The translations under genes were made by a program, and so were the position numbers. This document shows, piece after piece, positions 35,035-43,501 of a DNA stretch of 64,000 bases. Source of the stretch: JAHEEM01 sp036396795 (GTDB taxonomy: Bacteria > Pseudomonadota > Gammaproteobacteria > Steroidobacterales > Rariloculaceae); NCBI GenBank assembly GCA_036396795.1, contig DASWKF010000071.1, positions 1 to 64,000 of the forward strand. The letters are read 5' to 3'. Every line of letters begins with the position of its first letter. Position 1 is the stretch's first letter. The notes under the pieces are model-generated. The model saw only the letters and a program-made list of their open reading frames with translations, made no database searches and had not been told where the DNA came from.

Positions 35035-35048
35035 GTGTCGATAGACAC
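35035..35048. promoter_or_regulatory. Short inverted repeat upstream of the EF-hand gene
   Basis: GTGTC-GATA-GACAC forms a perfect 5-bp inverted repeat 26 bp before the EF-hand start codon. It lies in the 268-bp divergent region shared with the flippase-like gene at 35277. It could be an operator half-site pair or a small leader hairpin; its short length makes chance plausible. Confidence 0.25.
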
Positions 35049-35276
35049 GGAATGCGAAGCAAGATTGATGCCAGACTCGAAATACGGGCTCTCAACTGCA
35101 CCATCCCGAGAATCGGGCCGAGAATGTGTCGTCGATCGGCTACGCTTTCGACGAGCAGAAAAAAACCTACCGTCTTGCCGAAAAGAAGTCGTCGCCGTTT
35201 TGCGACGAATTGTGGAGGCGCGATATCGAGCGCATGATCTGATTCACGCCTGCTCGCTGCTCGAAGAGGGACCTTT

Positions 35277-36194
35277 ATGTGCCGAGTGATTACGCCTGCC
35301 CTGATTGCAGTGGCATTTGTAGGCGCAGTGGAGTATTTCGTGGGGTGGAGGTTGGTATTCTACCCTTGGCGGTTCATCGATAACTATTGGACGATAATCG
35401 CTCCTGCGGCCCTGGTAGCGCTCACTTATCTTCTCCGCACGCTTCGCCTATATCGATACTTCAACATGAAGAAAGACTTCGGGCTGTGCCTGCGGCTGAT
35501 GTTGCAGCACAACCTGCTCTTGAATCTGTTGCCCATGCGCACGGGGGAATTTGCGTTTCCGGTGCTCATGAACCGATATTTTTCAATGGCGCCGTCGCGC
35601 ACGATCCCCGCCTTGCTGTGGCTGCGCTTGCTCGACCTTCATGCCTTGGTACTGATCTTGATCTTGGTTATCGGTTTCTTCGTTTCCCCGACGCTCGGCA
35701 TCGTAATGAGCGTGCTTTGGGTATCCGGACTGTTTCTGGTGTTTTCCGTCTCCAAGAAGCTCGACGCTTTTCTCGCGAATCATCAAGCCAAGCGCGTGCT
35801 GCTGCTGCTGCGAAACACCGTTTCCGCCATTCCTCGGAGAGTCGGCCCGCTCGTTGAAAGCTGGCTGTTAACCGTCGCAAACTGGGCCGCTAAGCTGGCC
35901 GTCTGCGCTTGGATCGTCCAAGTATTCTCATCCACGGATTACATGATTGCCCTGGCCGGTGCCATCGGAGGAGAAGCCAGCACGATACTTCCCGTGCATG
36001 GATTTGCAGCGCTTGGCACGTATGAGCTGGGAGTGGTGGCGGCGATGCAGATCTTCGGGATCAGCGTGCACGACGCGCTTACCGGCGCGGCAAATTTGCA
36101 TTTCTTGCTGCTGGGAGTATCGATCGCCGGAGGCCTGGCTTCGCTGCTGATAGTGACACCTTCGGCGAGTCGTCATGGAGCGCCGATTCACTAG
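35277..36194 (+). CDS. Flippase-like membrane protein (LPG synthase TM / UPF0104 family)
   Basis: Inner-membrane protein of the YbhN/lysylphosphatidylglycerol-synthase TM family; members are thought to move lipids or polyprenyl-linked sugars. The 305 residues hold about eight hydrophobic helices, including FVGAVEYFVGWRLVFYPW, LVLILILVIGFFVSPTLGIV and FLLLGVSIAGGLASLLIV, with family signatures NLLPMRTGEFAFPVLM and GFAALGTYELGVVAAM. ATG 35277 follows AGAGGG at 6-7 nt. Base use in this gene and its leader is less GC-rich than in neighbours, which suggests acquisition. Its end overlaps the convergent amidohydrolase gene by 4 bp. Confidence 0.82.
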   Translation: MCRVITPALIAVAFVGAVEYFVGWRLVFYPWRFIDNYWTIIAPAALVALTYLLRTLRLYRYFNMKKDFGLCLRLMLQHNLLLNLLPMRTGEFAFPVLMNRYFSMAPSRTIPALLWLRLLDLHALVLILILVIGFFVSPTLGIVMSVLWVSGLFLVFSVSKKLDAFLANHQAKRVLLLLRNTVSAIPRRVGPLVESWLLTVANWAAKLAVCAWIVQVFSSTDYMIALAGAIGGEASTILPVHGFAALGTYELGVVAAMQIFGISVHDALTGAANLHFLLLGVSIAGGLASLLIVTPSASRHGAPIH

Positions 36195-37249
36195 ACGCTC
36201 GGATCGAGCTTCAGCAACTCGATCAGATTGCCGCCGAGGATGGCGATCTTCTGCTCGTTCGTCAGATGCGGCGAATCGGCGATGAGGTCGATCGTATCCG
36301 GCCACTCGAAGGGGATGTCCGAGCCGTAAACGACTTGGCCCGCGCCCATTTCCTCGACGAGATGCCGCAGGCCTTCGTCGGAGAACACCATCGAGTCGAC
36401 GAGAATCTGCTCTCTAAGGTACTCGCTCGGATCCCGGGTGTTGAGGCACCCGCTGTCCTCGCGAGCCCGGCACGCAACCTCGGTTCGCCCGAGATAGGAC
36501 GGTAGATAACCGCCGCCATGCGCACCGACGACCTTGAGGTTCTGGAACCGGTCCAGCGTGCCGTCGAAGATCATGTGCGTGAGGAACACGGTCGTCTCCA
36601 GCGGGTTACCGATAATGTTGCCGAGATCTCCCCGCCCTTCCAGCCCGCCTTCGCGCAAGACGTTCTCGGCGCCGCCGGGATGCATGAACACGGGCACGCC
36701 GAGCTCCTCCGCCTTAGCCCAGAACGGGTCGTACTTCTCGGAGGACGGCACCTCGCCGTTGACGTGGCCGCCGATCGAGGCGCCGCGGAAGTTGAGCTCG
36801 TTAACTGCGTATTCGAGCTGCTCGGCCGCGAGATCCGGATGCTGGAGCGCGACCGAGGTCAAGGACACGAAACGATCCGGATGGGCATTGCACCACTCGG
36901 CGAGTCCTTCGTCCTGTACGCGGATGATGTCCGCCGCGAGCGCGCGGTCCGCCTCGTACCACCAATATTGATTGACGCTCATGACGCCGACGTCGATTCC
37001 GCGCGCGTCCATCGCCGTAATGCGCTCCGGCCCGAGCAGCCGCGAGCCGCCGATGCCGCGCTCGAAGCGGGTGCCGCGGATGACGTTCTCCACCGCGGCG
37101 ATGGACGCGTGATAGTGAACATCCACGACCTTGGCGCGCCGGCCGCCGACCATGACCTCTTTGCGGCCCTGGGCGAACGCCGGCCTCGCCAGCCACAAGC
37201 CGGCGGTGACGCCGCCCATAGCCTGCAAGAAGTGTCTTCGATTTTGCAT
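36191..37249 (-). CDS. Amidohydrolase family protein, Tat-exported (ACMSD-like)
   Basis: Metal-dependent hydrolase or decarboxylase of the amidohydrolase_2 group. The 352 residues begin MQNRRHFLQAMGGVTAGLWL, a Tat-like signal (RRHFLQ), and are likely periplasmic. Metal ligands are suggested by VVDVHYHASIA (H-x-H), VFMHPGG, VVGAHGGGYLP and YGSDIPFEWP, the arrangement seen in aminocarboxymuconate-semialdehyde decarboxylase and relatives. ATG 37249 has GGAGGGGG upstream. It is separated from tRNA-Arg by 158 bp. Substrate cannot be told; an aromatic carboxylate would fit the family. Confidence 0.85.
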   Translation of the reverse strand: MQNRRHFLQAMGGVTAGLWLARPAFAQGRKEVMVGGRRAKVVDVHYHASIAAVENVIRGTRFERGIGGSRLLGPERITAMDARGIDVGVMSVNQYWWYEADRALAADIIRVQDEGLAEWCNAHPDRFVSLTSVALQHPDLAAEQLEYAVNELNFRGASIGGHVNGEVPSSEKYDPFWAKAEELGVPVFMHPGGAENVLREGGLEGRGDLGNIIGNPLETTVFLTHMIFDGTLDRFQNLKVVGAHGGGYLPSYLGRTEVACRAREDSGCLNTRDPSEYLREQILVDSMVFSDEGLRHLVEEMGAGQVVYGSDIPFEWPDTIDLIADSPHLTNEQKIAILGGNLIELLKLDPSV

Positions 37250-37407
37250 TAGTCCCCCTCCAGTTTTATGGATCAGTACGTCGGTTAGATGCCCGGGGGC
37301 CCGGGTTCGCTTAGCGGCCTATGAAAAATCCGGCGGCACTACGTTCCAGCGCGAAGGCCTTCACGAGCGGGATTGGGGGAATCGAAGCGAGTCGCAAAGA
37401 CGGGCGA

Positions 37408-37483
37408 TGGCGCCCCGACCACGACTCGAACGTGGGACCTTCCGCTTAGGAGGCGGACGCTCTATCCTCTGAGCTACCGGGGC
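37408..37483 (-). tRNA. tRNA-Arg (anticodon CCU)
   Basis: The minus strand gives a 76-nt cloverleaf: acceptor GCCCCGG paired with TCGGGGC, D-arm GCTCAGAGGATAGAGC, anticodon loop CTCCTAA with anticodon CCU, T-arm GGTTCGAGTC-like (ACGTTCGAGTCGTGG), and an encoded 3' CCA at 37408-37410. It decodes the rare AGG codon. It stands between the amidohydrolase gene and a diguanylate cyclase gene; no integrase or repeated 3' fragment was seen nearby. Confidence 0.96.
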
Positions 37484-37606
37484 GTGTCTGAATAATCAAT
37501 AGCTTACAAGAACTTCCTCTCTCGAAGTCCATGTTCGCAGCGCAACGTCACGCGAGATTCTATCGCATTGGAGAAGCAAGGATTGCTCGGGCTCGGCCGA
37601 GCCTGA

Positions 37607-38974
37607 CTAACCGGCCTTGGTTGCCGGCGGCGCGGCGCGGAACGAGCCCGTGTTCGTCTGAAGCTGCCCGGCGTCCTTATAGACGATTCGGTTGCGCCCC
37701 ATGCTCTTGGCTTCGTACAGCGCCTCGTCGGCGGCTTGAATCAGGCCGTTGAGGCTGCGATTGCCATCGGGCCCGAGATAGGCCGAGCCGATGCTTACGG
37801 TAACCATGCCGGTGCTTGCGCTGTGATGCGGTATCTGCTCGGCGAGCACGGCCTCGCGAATCTGCTCCGGCAGCACGGCGACATTTTCCAGGGACTGACC
37901 GTAAACGAACAGCGCGAACTCCTCGCCGCCGTAACGCGCGCTGAAGTCGAACGGCCGATTCGCCGAGCTTTCGATGATGTGCGCGACCGTTCTCAGGCAA
38001 TCATCGCCGGCTTGGTGACCGTGCCAGTCGTTGTATTCCTTGAAGTGATCGATATCGATCAGCAGAAACTGCAGCGGTTGATGCTCGCGCCTGGCGAGCC
38101 GCCAGAGCTTCTTCGTCAGACTCTCGAACGAGCGCCTGTTGAAAAGGCCGGTGAGCCCGTCTCGCTGCGCGGCATCGTTGAGCATGCGGGTCTCGATGAA
38201 GTTCATGCGCACGAGGCGCTCGACGCGCAGCGCCGAGAGCACCGCCATGAGCGCGGTTGCGGTCATCAAGGCGCCGCCGAAGGCGACGGTGCCGGGCGGG
38301 ATTCCGACGGACAACGCGGCGACGAAGAACGCCAACACCGAGGCGCTCGCGACAAACACGACGGGCTTATAGAGCAGACCGAGAAACAGGCAGCCGTAGA
38401 CCAGCACCAGGACGTTGCCCATCTGCGCGAACTGCGGCAGCGACGCGATCGCCGCCAAGGCCGTGATCCAGTTGACCGCGATGCCCGCGACGGTCGCCGC
38501 AAGCGCGACGACGATCTGGAAATGCTTCTTGAGAATGGGAACGTAGGTCGCCGCCAGGATGACGAGCAACGCCGGGCACAGCAACCCGGCGCGCAGCTTG
38601 AAGATCGACCCGAGCACTTCCTGCGCAGGCGCCGCGCCACCGAGCAGATTGATGGCGGTGAGCACGCCGAGCAAGACCAGATATATAAGAGTCGAGACGC
38701 GCGCCCGCACGAGGTTGCGTGCCTGGAAATCGTCGCGGAATTGCGTCTCCAGCGGTTGCTCAAAAGTGAGCGAGGCGATGCTCCGCTTGATTCTCAGCGA
38801 GACATCCGCCCCGCCCGGCAGCGCATCGTCGAGCCTCGCGGCGTCCATCCTTCGTCCCTGGGCGAGTGAGGAACGACACTGTGAACGCGCGGCAGCCAGA
38901 TTACGTCCGATTGCCTCACGCTTCCGCATACGTCGCGTCTCGCTCGCCGGTGCCGTCGTCTCGATCGACGACAT
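37607..38974 (-). CDS. Diguanylate cyclase, membrane-bound GGDEF protein
   Basis: Makes cyclic di-GMP from two GTP. From ATG 38974 the protein is 455 residues. About 95 N-terminal residues are cytosolic, then come six hydrophobic helices (about 95-265) forming an unclassified sensor region, then a GGDEF domain (about 280-440) with DGLTGLFNRRSFE, LIDIDHFKEYND and the catalytic RYGGEEFALF. An inhibitory RxxD site (RPFD) lies five residues before GGEEF, so product inhibition is expected. No EAL domain follows. A self-complementary GGCTCGGCCGAGCC just past the stop (37590-37603) may help end transcription, without a U-run. Confidence 0.92.
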   Translation of the reverse strand: MSSIETTAPASETRRMRKREAIGRNLAAARSQCRSSLAQGRRMDAARLDDALPGGADVSLRIKRSIASLTFEQPLETQFRDDFQARNLVRARVSTLIYLVLLGVLTAINLLGGAAPAQEVLGSIFKLRAGLLCPALLVILAATYVPILKKHFQIVVALAATVAGIAVNWITALAAIASLPQFAQMGNVLVLVYGCLFLGLLYKPVVFVASASVLAFFVAALSVGIPPGTVAFGGALMTATALMAVLSALRVERLVRMNFIETRMLNDAAQRDGLTGLFNRRSFESLTKKLWRLARREHQPLQFLLIDIDHFKEYNDWHGHQAGDDCLRTVAHIIESSANRPFDFSARYGGEEFALFVYGQSLENVAVLPEQIREAVLAEQIPHHSASTGMVTVSIGSAYLGPDGNRSLNGLIQAADEALYEAKSMGRNRIVYKDAGQLQTNTGSFRAAPPATKAG

Positions 38975-38996
38975 TATGTAAAGCACAAGCCTGCGA

Positions 38997-40550
38997 TCAG
39001 CGTCGCGGGCGCCAGACGACGCTGTAGAGATCGTGGCGGCGGTCGCGCAGGTTGCGCACGGTGCCGTTGTGACGCGCGGCGCGCAGCGAGCGCAGGCTCA
39101 AGTCGGCGAATGCGACCATCTCGACGTTCGGGGTCGTATCCGCGGCCACGCCGTCGCGGGCGAACGGAAAGTCGCAAGGCGTCAGGATGCAGCTCTGCGC
39201 ATAGTGAATGTCCAGGTTTTGCACGTTCGGCAGGTTGCCGCAGCTTCCGGCCATGGCGACGTAGATCTGATCCTCGACCGCGCGCGCTTGCGCGCAGTAG
39301 CGGACTCGCAAGTAGCTCTGGCGCTCGTCGGTCAGAAACGGCACGAACAGCACGTAAATGCCCTGGTCGGTCAAATGCCGGCAGACCTCGGGAAACTCGA
39401 CGTCGTAGCAGATCAACACGGCGATCGGTCCGCAGTCCGTCTCGATGAGCCTGACCTCGTCGCCACCCGCAATGTTCCACCAATAGACCTCGTTCGGCGT
39501 CGGGTGAATCTTGTCCTGGCTGACGTGCGTGCCGTCGCGCTTGAACACGTGCGAAACGTTGTATACGGCATCACCGCGCAGCGAGGGTGTACTGCCCGCG
39601 ATGATGTTGACGTTGTACTTGATCGCCGCTTCGCGGAAGAAATCCATGATGGCCGGCTCGTGGGCCGTGATGTGGCGTATGGCCTCGTTGGGCGGGATCG
39701 GCTCGTTCTCGATGGACAGGAGCTGCAGGGTGTAGAGCTCCGGAAACAGCACGAAGTCGGCGCGATAGTCGGCGCAGACGTCGATGAAGTACAAGGTCAT
39801 CTGCCGGAATTCATCGAAGGAGCGGATGCGCCGCTGGCCGTATTGCACCGAGGCGATGCGCACGCGATCGGGCGCCACGCCGCGGATCGTGCTTTGGCGC
39901 TTCTCGGGCCCCGGCTCCTCGGTGAAGTTCGGATTGTGCCAGACCATGTGCGCGGCGTTGCCGAGGGACTCGGTATCGTGCGGCAGATAGTCGTGGAGCA
40001 CGCCGAGCGGCTCGAAGCCATTACGGATCTGAAAGCCGATCACGGGATCGCGGACCTTGCGCGTCTGCGTCGCCTCGAGATAGGCCTCCGGAGTCGGGTA
40101 CTCCTTTGCTCGACGCGCATAGTTCGGCATCCGCCCGGCGATCACGATGCCTCGGAGCGCGAGCTGCTCGGCCAGGCGGCGACGGGCGCGATAGAAGCGC
40201 TGCCCGATGCGGTAGCGCCGATAGTCGGGATCGACGCAGACCTCATATCCGTAAAGATATTCGCCTTCGGGATCGTGGGTCGATCCGTAGCCGCCGCCGG
40301 TGATCTCCGGCCAAGTGTGTTTCTTGAGCGCCTGCTCCGCAGCCAAACGGAGTGTCGCGCAGTAGCCGACGATCCGCTCGTCGAGCAGCGCAACCCACAC
40401 GCCCTCCGGGAACGAGTTGATCTGCCCTCTGATCATGCCCGGCGTGTAGGACAGCATTCCGGGATAGGCGCGTTTCACCAACGCGACGATGTCGTCCACG
40501 TCGGCCAGGGTCGCGTCGCGAATATCAAGCCGGGGTTCTTTCTTGCTCAT
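38997..40550 (-). CDS. GNAT acetyltransferase - carbon-nitrogen hydrolase fusion
   Basis: Two-domain cytoplasmic protein of 517 residues. Residues about 8-200 are a GNAT fold (VDPDYRRYRIGQRFYRARRR is the acetyl-CoA loop). Residues about 225-500 are a nitrilase-superfamily amidase with the Glu-Lys-Cys triad visible in FVLFPELYTL, VSQDKIHPTP and AVLICYDVEFPE. This fusion occurs as a conserved family in bacteria, with unknown substrate; an acyl-transfer plus amide hydrolysis role is inferred. Its ATG lies 26 bp inside the 3' end of the upstream MFS gene, so translation is probably coupled. Confidence 0.92.
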   Translation of the reverse strand: MSKKEPRLDIRDATLADVDDIVALVKRAYPGMLSYTPGMIRGQINSFPEGVWVALLDERIVGYCATLRLAAEQALKKHTWPEITGGGYGSTHDPEGEYLYGYEVCVDPDYRRYRIGQRFYRARRRLAEQLALRGIVIAGRMPNYARRAKEYPTPEAYLEATQTRKVRDPVIGFQIRNGFEPLGVLHDYLPHDTESLGNAAHMVWHNPNFTEEPGPEKRQSTIRGVAPDRVRIASVQYGQRRIRSFDEFRQMTLYFIDVCADYRADFVLFPELYTLQLLSIENEPIPPNEAIRHITAHEPAIMDFFREAAIKYNVNIIAGSTPSLRGDAVYNVSHVFKRDGTHVSQDKIHPTPNEVYWWNIAGGDEVRLIETDCGPIAVLICYDVEFPEVCRHLTDQGIYVLFVPFLTDERQSYLRVRYCAQARAVEDQIYVAMAGSCGNLPNVQNLDIHYAQSCILTPCDFPFARDGVAADTTPNVEMVAFADLSLRSLRAARHNGTVRNLRDRRHDLYSVVWRPRR

Positions 40551-41778
40551 CGAAGCTTCGATCGATCCCGTTCCACCAAAGTAACGCCAAAGGCAACAGC
40601 GCGATTCCCGATGCCGCGGTCAGCGCCATCAGCGTCGAGCCGTAGCCGCCGCTTGCGAACACGCCCCCGACAAAGCCCGACCACGCTTCGCAGGCATTGG
40701 TCATCGCCATGAAAAAGCTGAACCGCGTAGCGGCAAACTCTCCACGCGACAGCGTCATGAACAGCGCATACGAGCAAGCCGTCAACGCGCCGATAGCGAA
40801 GTAGGCGCCTACGAACCAGGCGTGGGGCGCTTCTTCACGTCGCGGCGCCAGATCATCCAGTGCAATTACGATCAATATCAAGCTTAACACGGCGAGGCCG
40901 AGGGCCGTGCCGCGCACCGGACCGATCCGATCCGTGAGCGTGCCGCCGATGAGTGCACCGGCCGCGAGCCCGACGGGCGCGAAGAAGCCGAAGAACATCG
41001 CGACGAAGGATTCGGAGTTGCCGAGATCCAGCAACCGCGGGCCCGCGCTGACGCCGAAGAACTCGAATCCCGCGCCGACGAAAAGCGCAACTGCGAGACC
41101 GGCGACGGCCGTGCGCGTCGTGATGGCCTTGATCACCGCCCTCGGGCGCACCGGCGGCTCGCTGCTCTTGGGCTCGGAAACGGCGAAGGCGAGCACGAAT
41201 GCAGGCATTGCGATGAGCGCCGCGAGAAACGCCACGGCGAGTCGCGGATCGCCGAAAGACGCTGCGATCAGCGTGCTGCCGGCGGCCACGCTCGCGCGAC
41301 CGCCGAGCATGCCGGCCTGCATCCAGCCGTTGATACGGCCGAGCTCGTCGCGCGGCACGCTGTGTATCGCCAGCGTATCGATGCCCACGTCCTGCACGGC
41401 GGCGAAAATCGCGTGCACGCCGACGATGGCGATGACGAGCGTAAACTGCGCGCTCCAGTCGATCGCGAGCAACGGCAGCAACGCCAACGACATCGCCACC
41501 TGGCACACGAGTATCCATCGCTTGACGCTGACACCGCGATGCAAAGTCGCATCGATGACCGGCGCGAGCAGAAACTTGAGTATCCACGGCAAGGTGGCGA
41601 TCGTGGTCAAGGTCGTGATCGCGTCGAGCTCGATGCCCCGGCCCCGCAGCAGGGCCGGCAGCGCCCACCAGACGAAGCCGATGGGCGCCCCCTCGCTCAA
41701 ATACAACAGCGCGAACAGCACGCGCCGGCCGGCCGGGGATGCGAGGAGGTTGAGCCGAGGCGTCACGGCCTCAGTCAT
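40525..41778 (-). CDS. MFS transporter, AmpG/PAT-like
   Basis: Inner-membrane secondary carrier with about 12 helices in 417 residues (ATG 41778, GGAG just upstream; TTG 41799 also possible). The start RVLFALLYLSEGAPIGFVWW and TLPWILKFLLAPVIDATLHR match the AmpG/PAT subgroup, whose best-known member imports muropeptides, while others move acetyl-CoA or siderophores. It follows the tannase-like gene by 56 bp and overlaps the GNAT-nitrilase gene by 26 bp. Its partners suggest uptake of a compound processed by those enzymes, but the substrate cannot be read from sequence. Confidence 0.85.
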   Translation of the reverse strand: MTEAVTPRLNLLASPAGRRVLFALLYLSEGAPIGFVWWALPALLRGRGIELDAITTLTTIATLPWILKFLLAPVIDATLHRGVSVKRWILVCQVAMSLALLPLLAIDWSAQFTLVIAIVGVHAIFAAVQDVGIDTLAIHSVPRDELGRINGWMQAGMLGGRASVAAGSTLIAASFGDPRLAVAFLAALIAMPAFVLAFAVSEPKSSEPPVRPRAVIKAITTRTAVAGLAVALFVGAGFEFFGVSAGPRLLDLGNSESFVAMFFGFFAPVGLAAGALIGGTLTDRIGPVRGTALGLAVLSLILIVIALDDLAPRREEAPHAWFVGAYFAIGALTACSYALFMTLSRGEFAATRFSFFMAMTNACEAWSGFVGGVFASGGYGSTLMALTAASGIALLPLALLWWNGIDRSFDEQERTPA

Positions 41779-41834
41779 CGGCTCCGGCGGACCTGGCAAG
41801 CTCGGGCGGCGCTACGCGATCCGAAGTCCGTGAA

Positions 41835-43463
41835 TCAATTCGTCGGGCTCGCGCACACAAAGTTCGCTTCATCGTCGATGCTGCCGGAGCCCGCATACTG
41901 CGAAACCTGAGGGTAGTGACAGAGCGGGCGCGTTCGCTCGACGCCGCGGCTCGGATCGTCGCCGGCGAATTTCGTGGCGATCAGCCGGTCGGGCGCGACT
42001 CCGTGCTCCACCCAGTCGACGATCGCGCCCATGAGATCTCTCTCGGGGTGATTGAGGTTGACCAAAGGCCGGCCGGTCGAGCCGAACACGTTCGGCCCCG
42101 GGCCGCCGGAGCAATGATGAAAGCCCGGTACCATGAACAAGCGCGCGAACTCGCCGGTCTCGGCGCCATGCTTGCGCTGCACTTCCTCGTAGTACTGAAT
42201 CGCGCGCTGCGGCGGCGTCGAATGATCGGCCCAGCCGTTGTAGATGATGAGCTTGCCGCCGCGGGCCCGGAACTCGCTGAGGTCGGCGTCGACAGCGTCC
42301 TGATCGGCGACGAAGCGGTCGAGCGCCGCCGGGTCCGTGTCGAAATCGAACTCATGCACGGGGTCGTAGTCATGACCGAAGACGAACCAGCGCATGAAGT
42401 TGTCCATGTACATGAAATTGCTGGACGGGTACCCGTGCATGACGCCGCTGCCGGTCACATAGTCCGGATAGTCGTCCTCGTGCCCCGGCAGATAACCGAC
42501 GTACAGCGATTCACCGGCGGAGTTTTTCGGCCCGTCGAGGATCTTCCTCCATGCATCGACTTGCGGAGCCGTCAGGCATTGGGCATTGTCCTCCGCGGCG
42601 CATAGCAGCACCCCCGGATCGAAATCACAGCGGTCGGGCCGGCCGATGACGCCGTCCGCCAGACCATCGATCGCATCGCACTGTGCCAGCGTCGCTTTCT
42701 CCATCGCCGGAATCTTGTAGGGCGGGATCTCCGCATCCAGCAACGCGCGCTGCGACCAGTCGAACATGACCATGAGCCCGGTACGGTCGATCACCGGCCC
42801 GCCGACGACGACGCCGTCGAAATCCTCCGGATGACGCTGCACCGCCATCAGGCCCATCTTGCCGCCGTTCGAGCACCCCATGAAATAAGACGGGAATTCG
42901 GCGGCATCGTAATAAGCCGCGACGACCTGCTTGGCGATGACGGTGACCAGGTGCGCGCCGCGGTGCGCGTAGTTGAGCTGCGCCTGAGGATCTTCGTAGA
43001 GGGCGGAGGCGTCCCAGTGCTCGCCGCGATGCCCCGTATCGGTTGCCGTTGCCGCGTAGCCTCGCGCAAGAGCCGGCGTCAGATCGGGAATATTGCCGTT
43101 GTACCCGCCGCCGCCCACGTAATAGAACCTGCCGTTCCAAGCGGCCGTCGGCAGCGCGATCTCGAACAGGATGAGCGTCTCGACTCCGCCTTGAACGCTG
43201 CAGTATTCGGGCACCATCCCCGATTCGGGAACGATCTCGACCGATGTGATCTCGGTATCCTTCAACGAGAGGCTCAACAGCTTCTCGCAGTCGGCCTGCG
43301 AGCGCACGTTGCCGACGGCCGTGACGAGGGGTTGGCGCGATTCGACCGCCGGGCCGGCAGACGTTTGGGTTTCCGCCGTGCAGCCCGCCGCGAGCGCCGC
43401 TACGATCAAGCCGGCGGGCAGACATCGCTGCGCGCTCCCCGAAGAGCTACGTTGAACGTTCAT
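41835..43463 (-). CDS. Tannase/feruloyl esterase family hydrolase, lipoprotein
   Basis: Exported serine esterase that likely cleaves aromatic-acid esters. From ATG 43463 (GAGGGGG upstream) it has 542 residues: a lipoprotein signal (LIVAALAAGCTAE), then an alpha/beta-hydrolase core with the oxyanion region FYYVGGGGYNGN, the nucleophile motif FMGCSNGGKMGLM (the family couples the Ser with a neighbouring Cys), Asp in NGWADHSTPP and catalytic His in VPGFHHCSGGPG, where the paired Cys follows. A calcium-site-like DGLADGVI segment is present as in fungal feruloyl esterase B. It lies 38 bp downstream of the rhodanese gene. Confidence 0.9.
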   Translation of the reverse strand: MNVQRSSSGSAQRCLPAGLIVAALAAGCTAETQTSAGPAVESRQPLVTAVGNVRSQADCEKLLSLSLKDTEITSVEIVPESGMVPEYCSVQGGVETLILFEIALPTAAWNGRFYYVGGGGYNGNIPDLTPALARGYAATATDTGHRGEHWDASALYEDPQAQLNYAHRGAHLVTVIAKQVVAAYYDAAEFPSYFMGCSNGGKMGLMAVQRHPEDFDGVVVGGPVIDRTGLMVMFDWSQRALLDAEIPPYKIPAMEKATLAQCDAIDGLADGVIGRPDRCDFDPGVLLCAAEDNAQCLTAPQVDAWRKILDGPKNSAGESLYVGYLPGHEDDYPDYVTGSGVMHGYPSSNFMYMDNFMRWFVFGHDYDPVHEFDFDTDPAALDRFVADQDAVDADLSEFRARGGKLIIYNGWADHSTPPQRAIQYYEEVQRKHGAETGEFARLFMVPGFHHCSGGPGPNVFGSTGRPLVNLNHPERDLMGAIVDWVEHGVAPDRLIATKFAGDDPSRGVERTRPLCHYPQVSQYAGSGSIDDEANFVCASPTN

Positions 43464-43501
43464 ATCGATCCCCCTCTCGGTACACGCAAGCCTATGCGGA
43501 T

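Noticed and set aside
37408..37483. tRNA-Arg as an island attachment site
   Set aside because: No integrase lies beside it and no repeated 3' tRNA fragment was seen within the window.
39033..40712. 559-residue plus-strand frame opposite the GNAT-nitrilase gene
   Set aside because: It is a shadow frame; the minus strand carries the complete Glu-Lys-Cys triad and acetyl-CoA loop.
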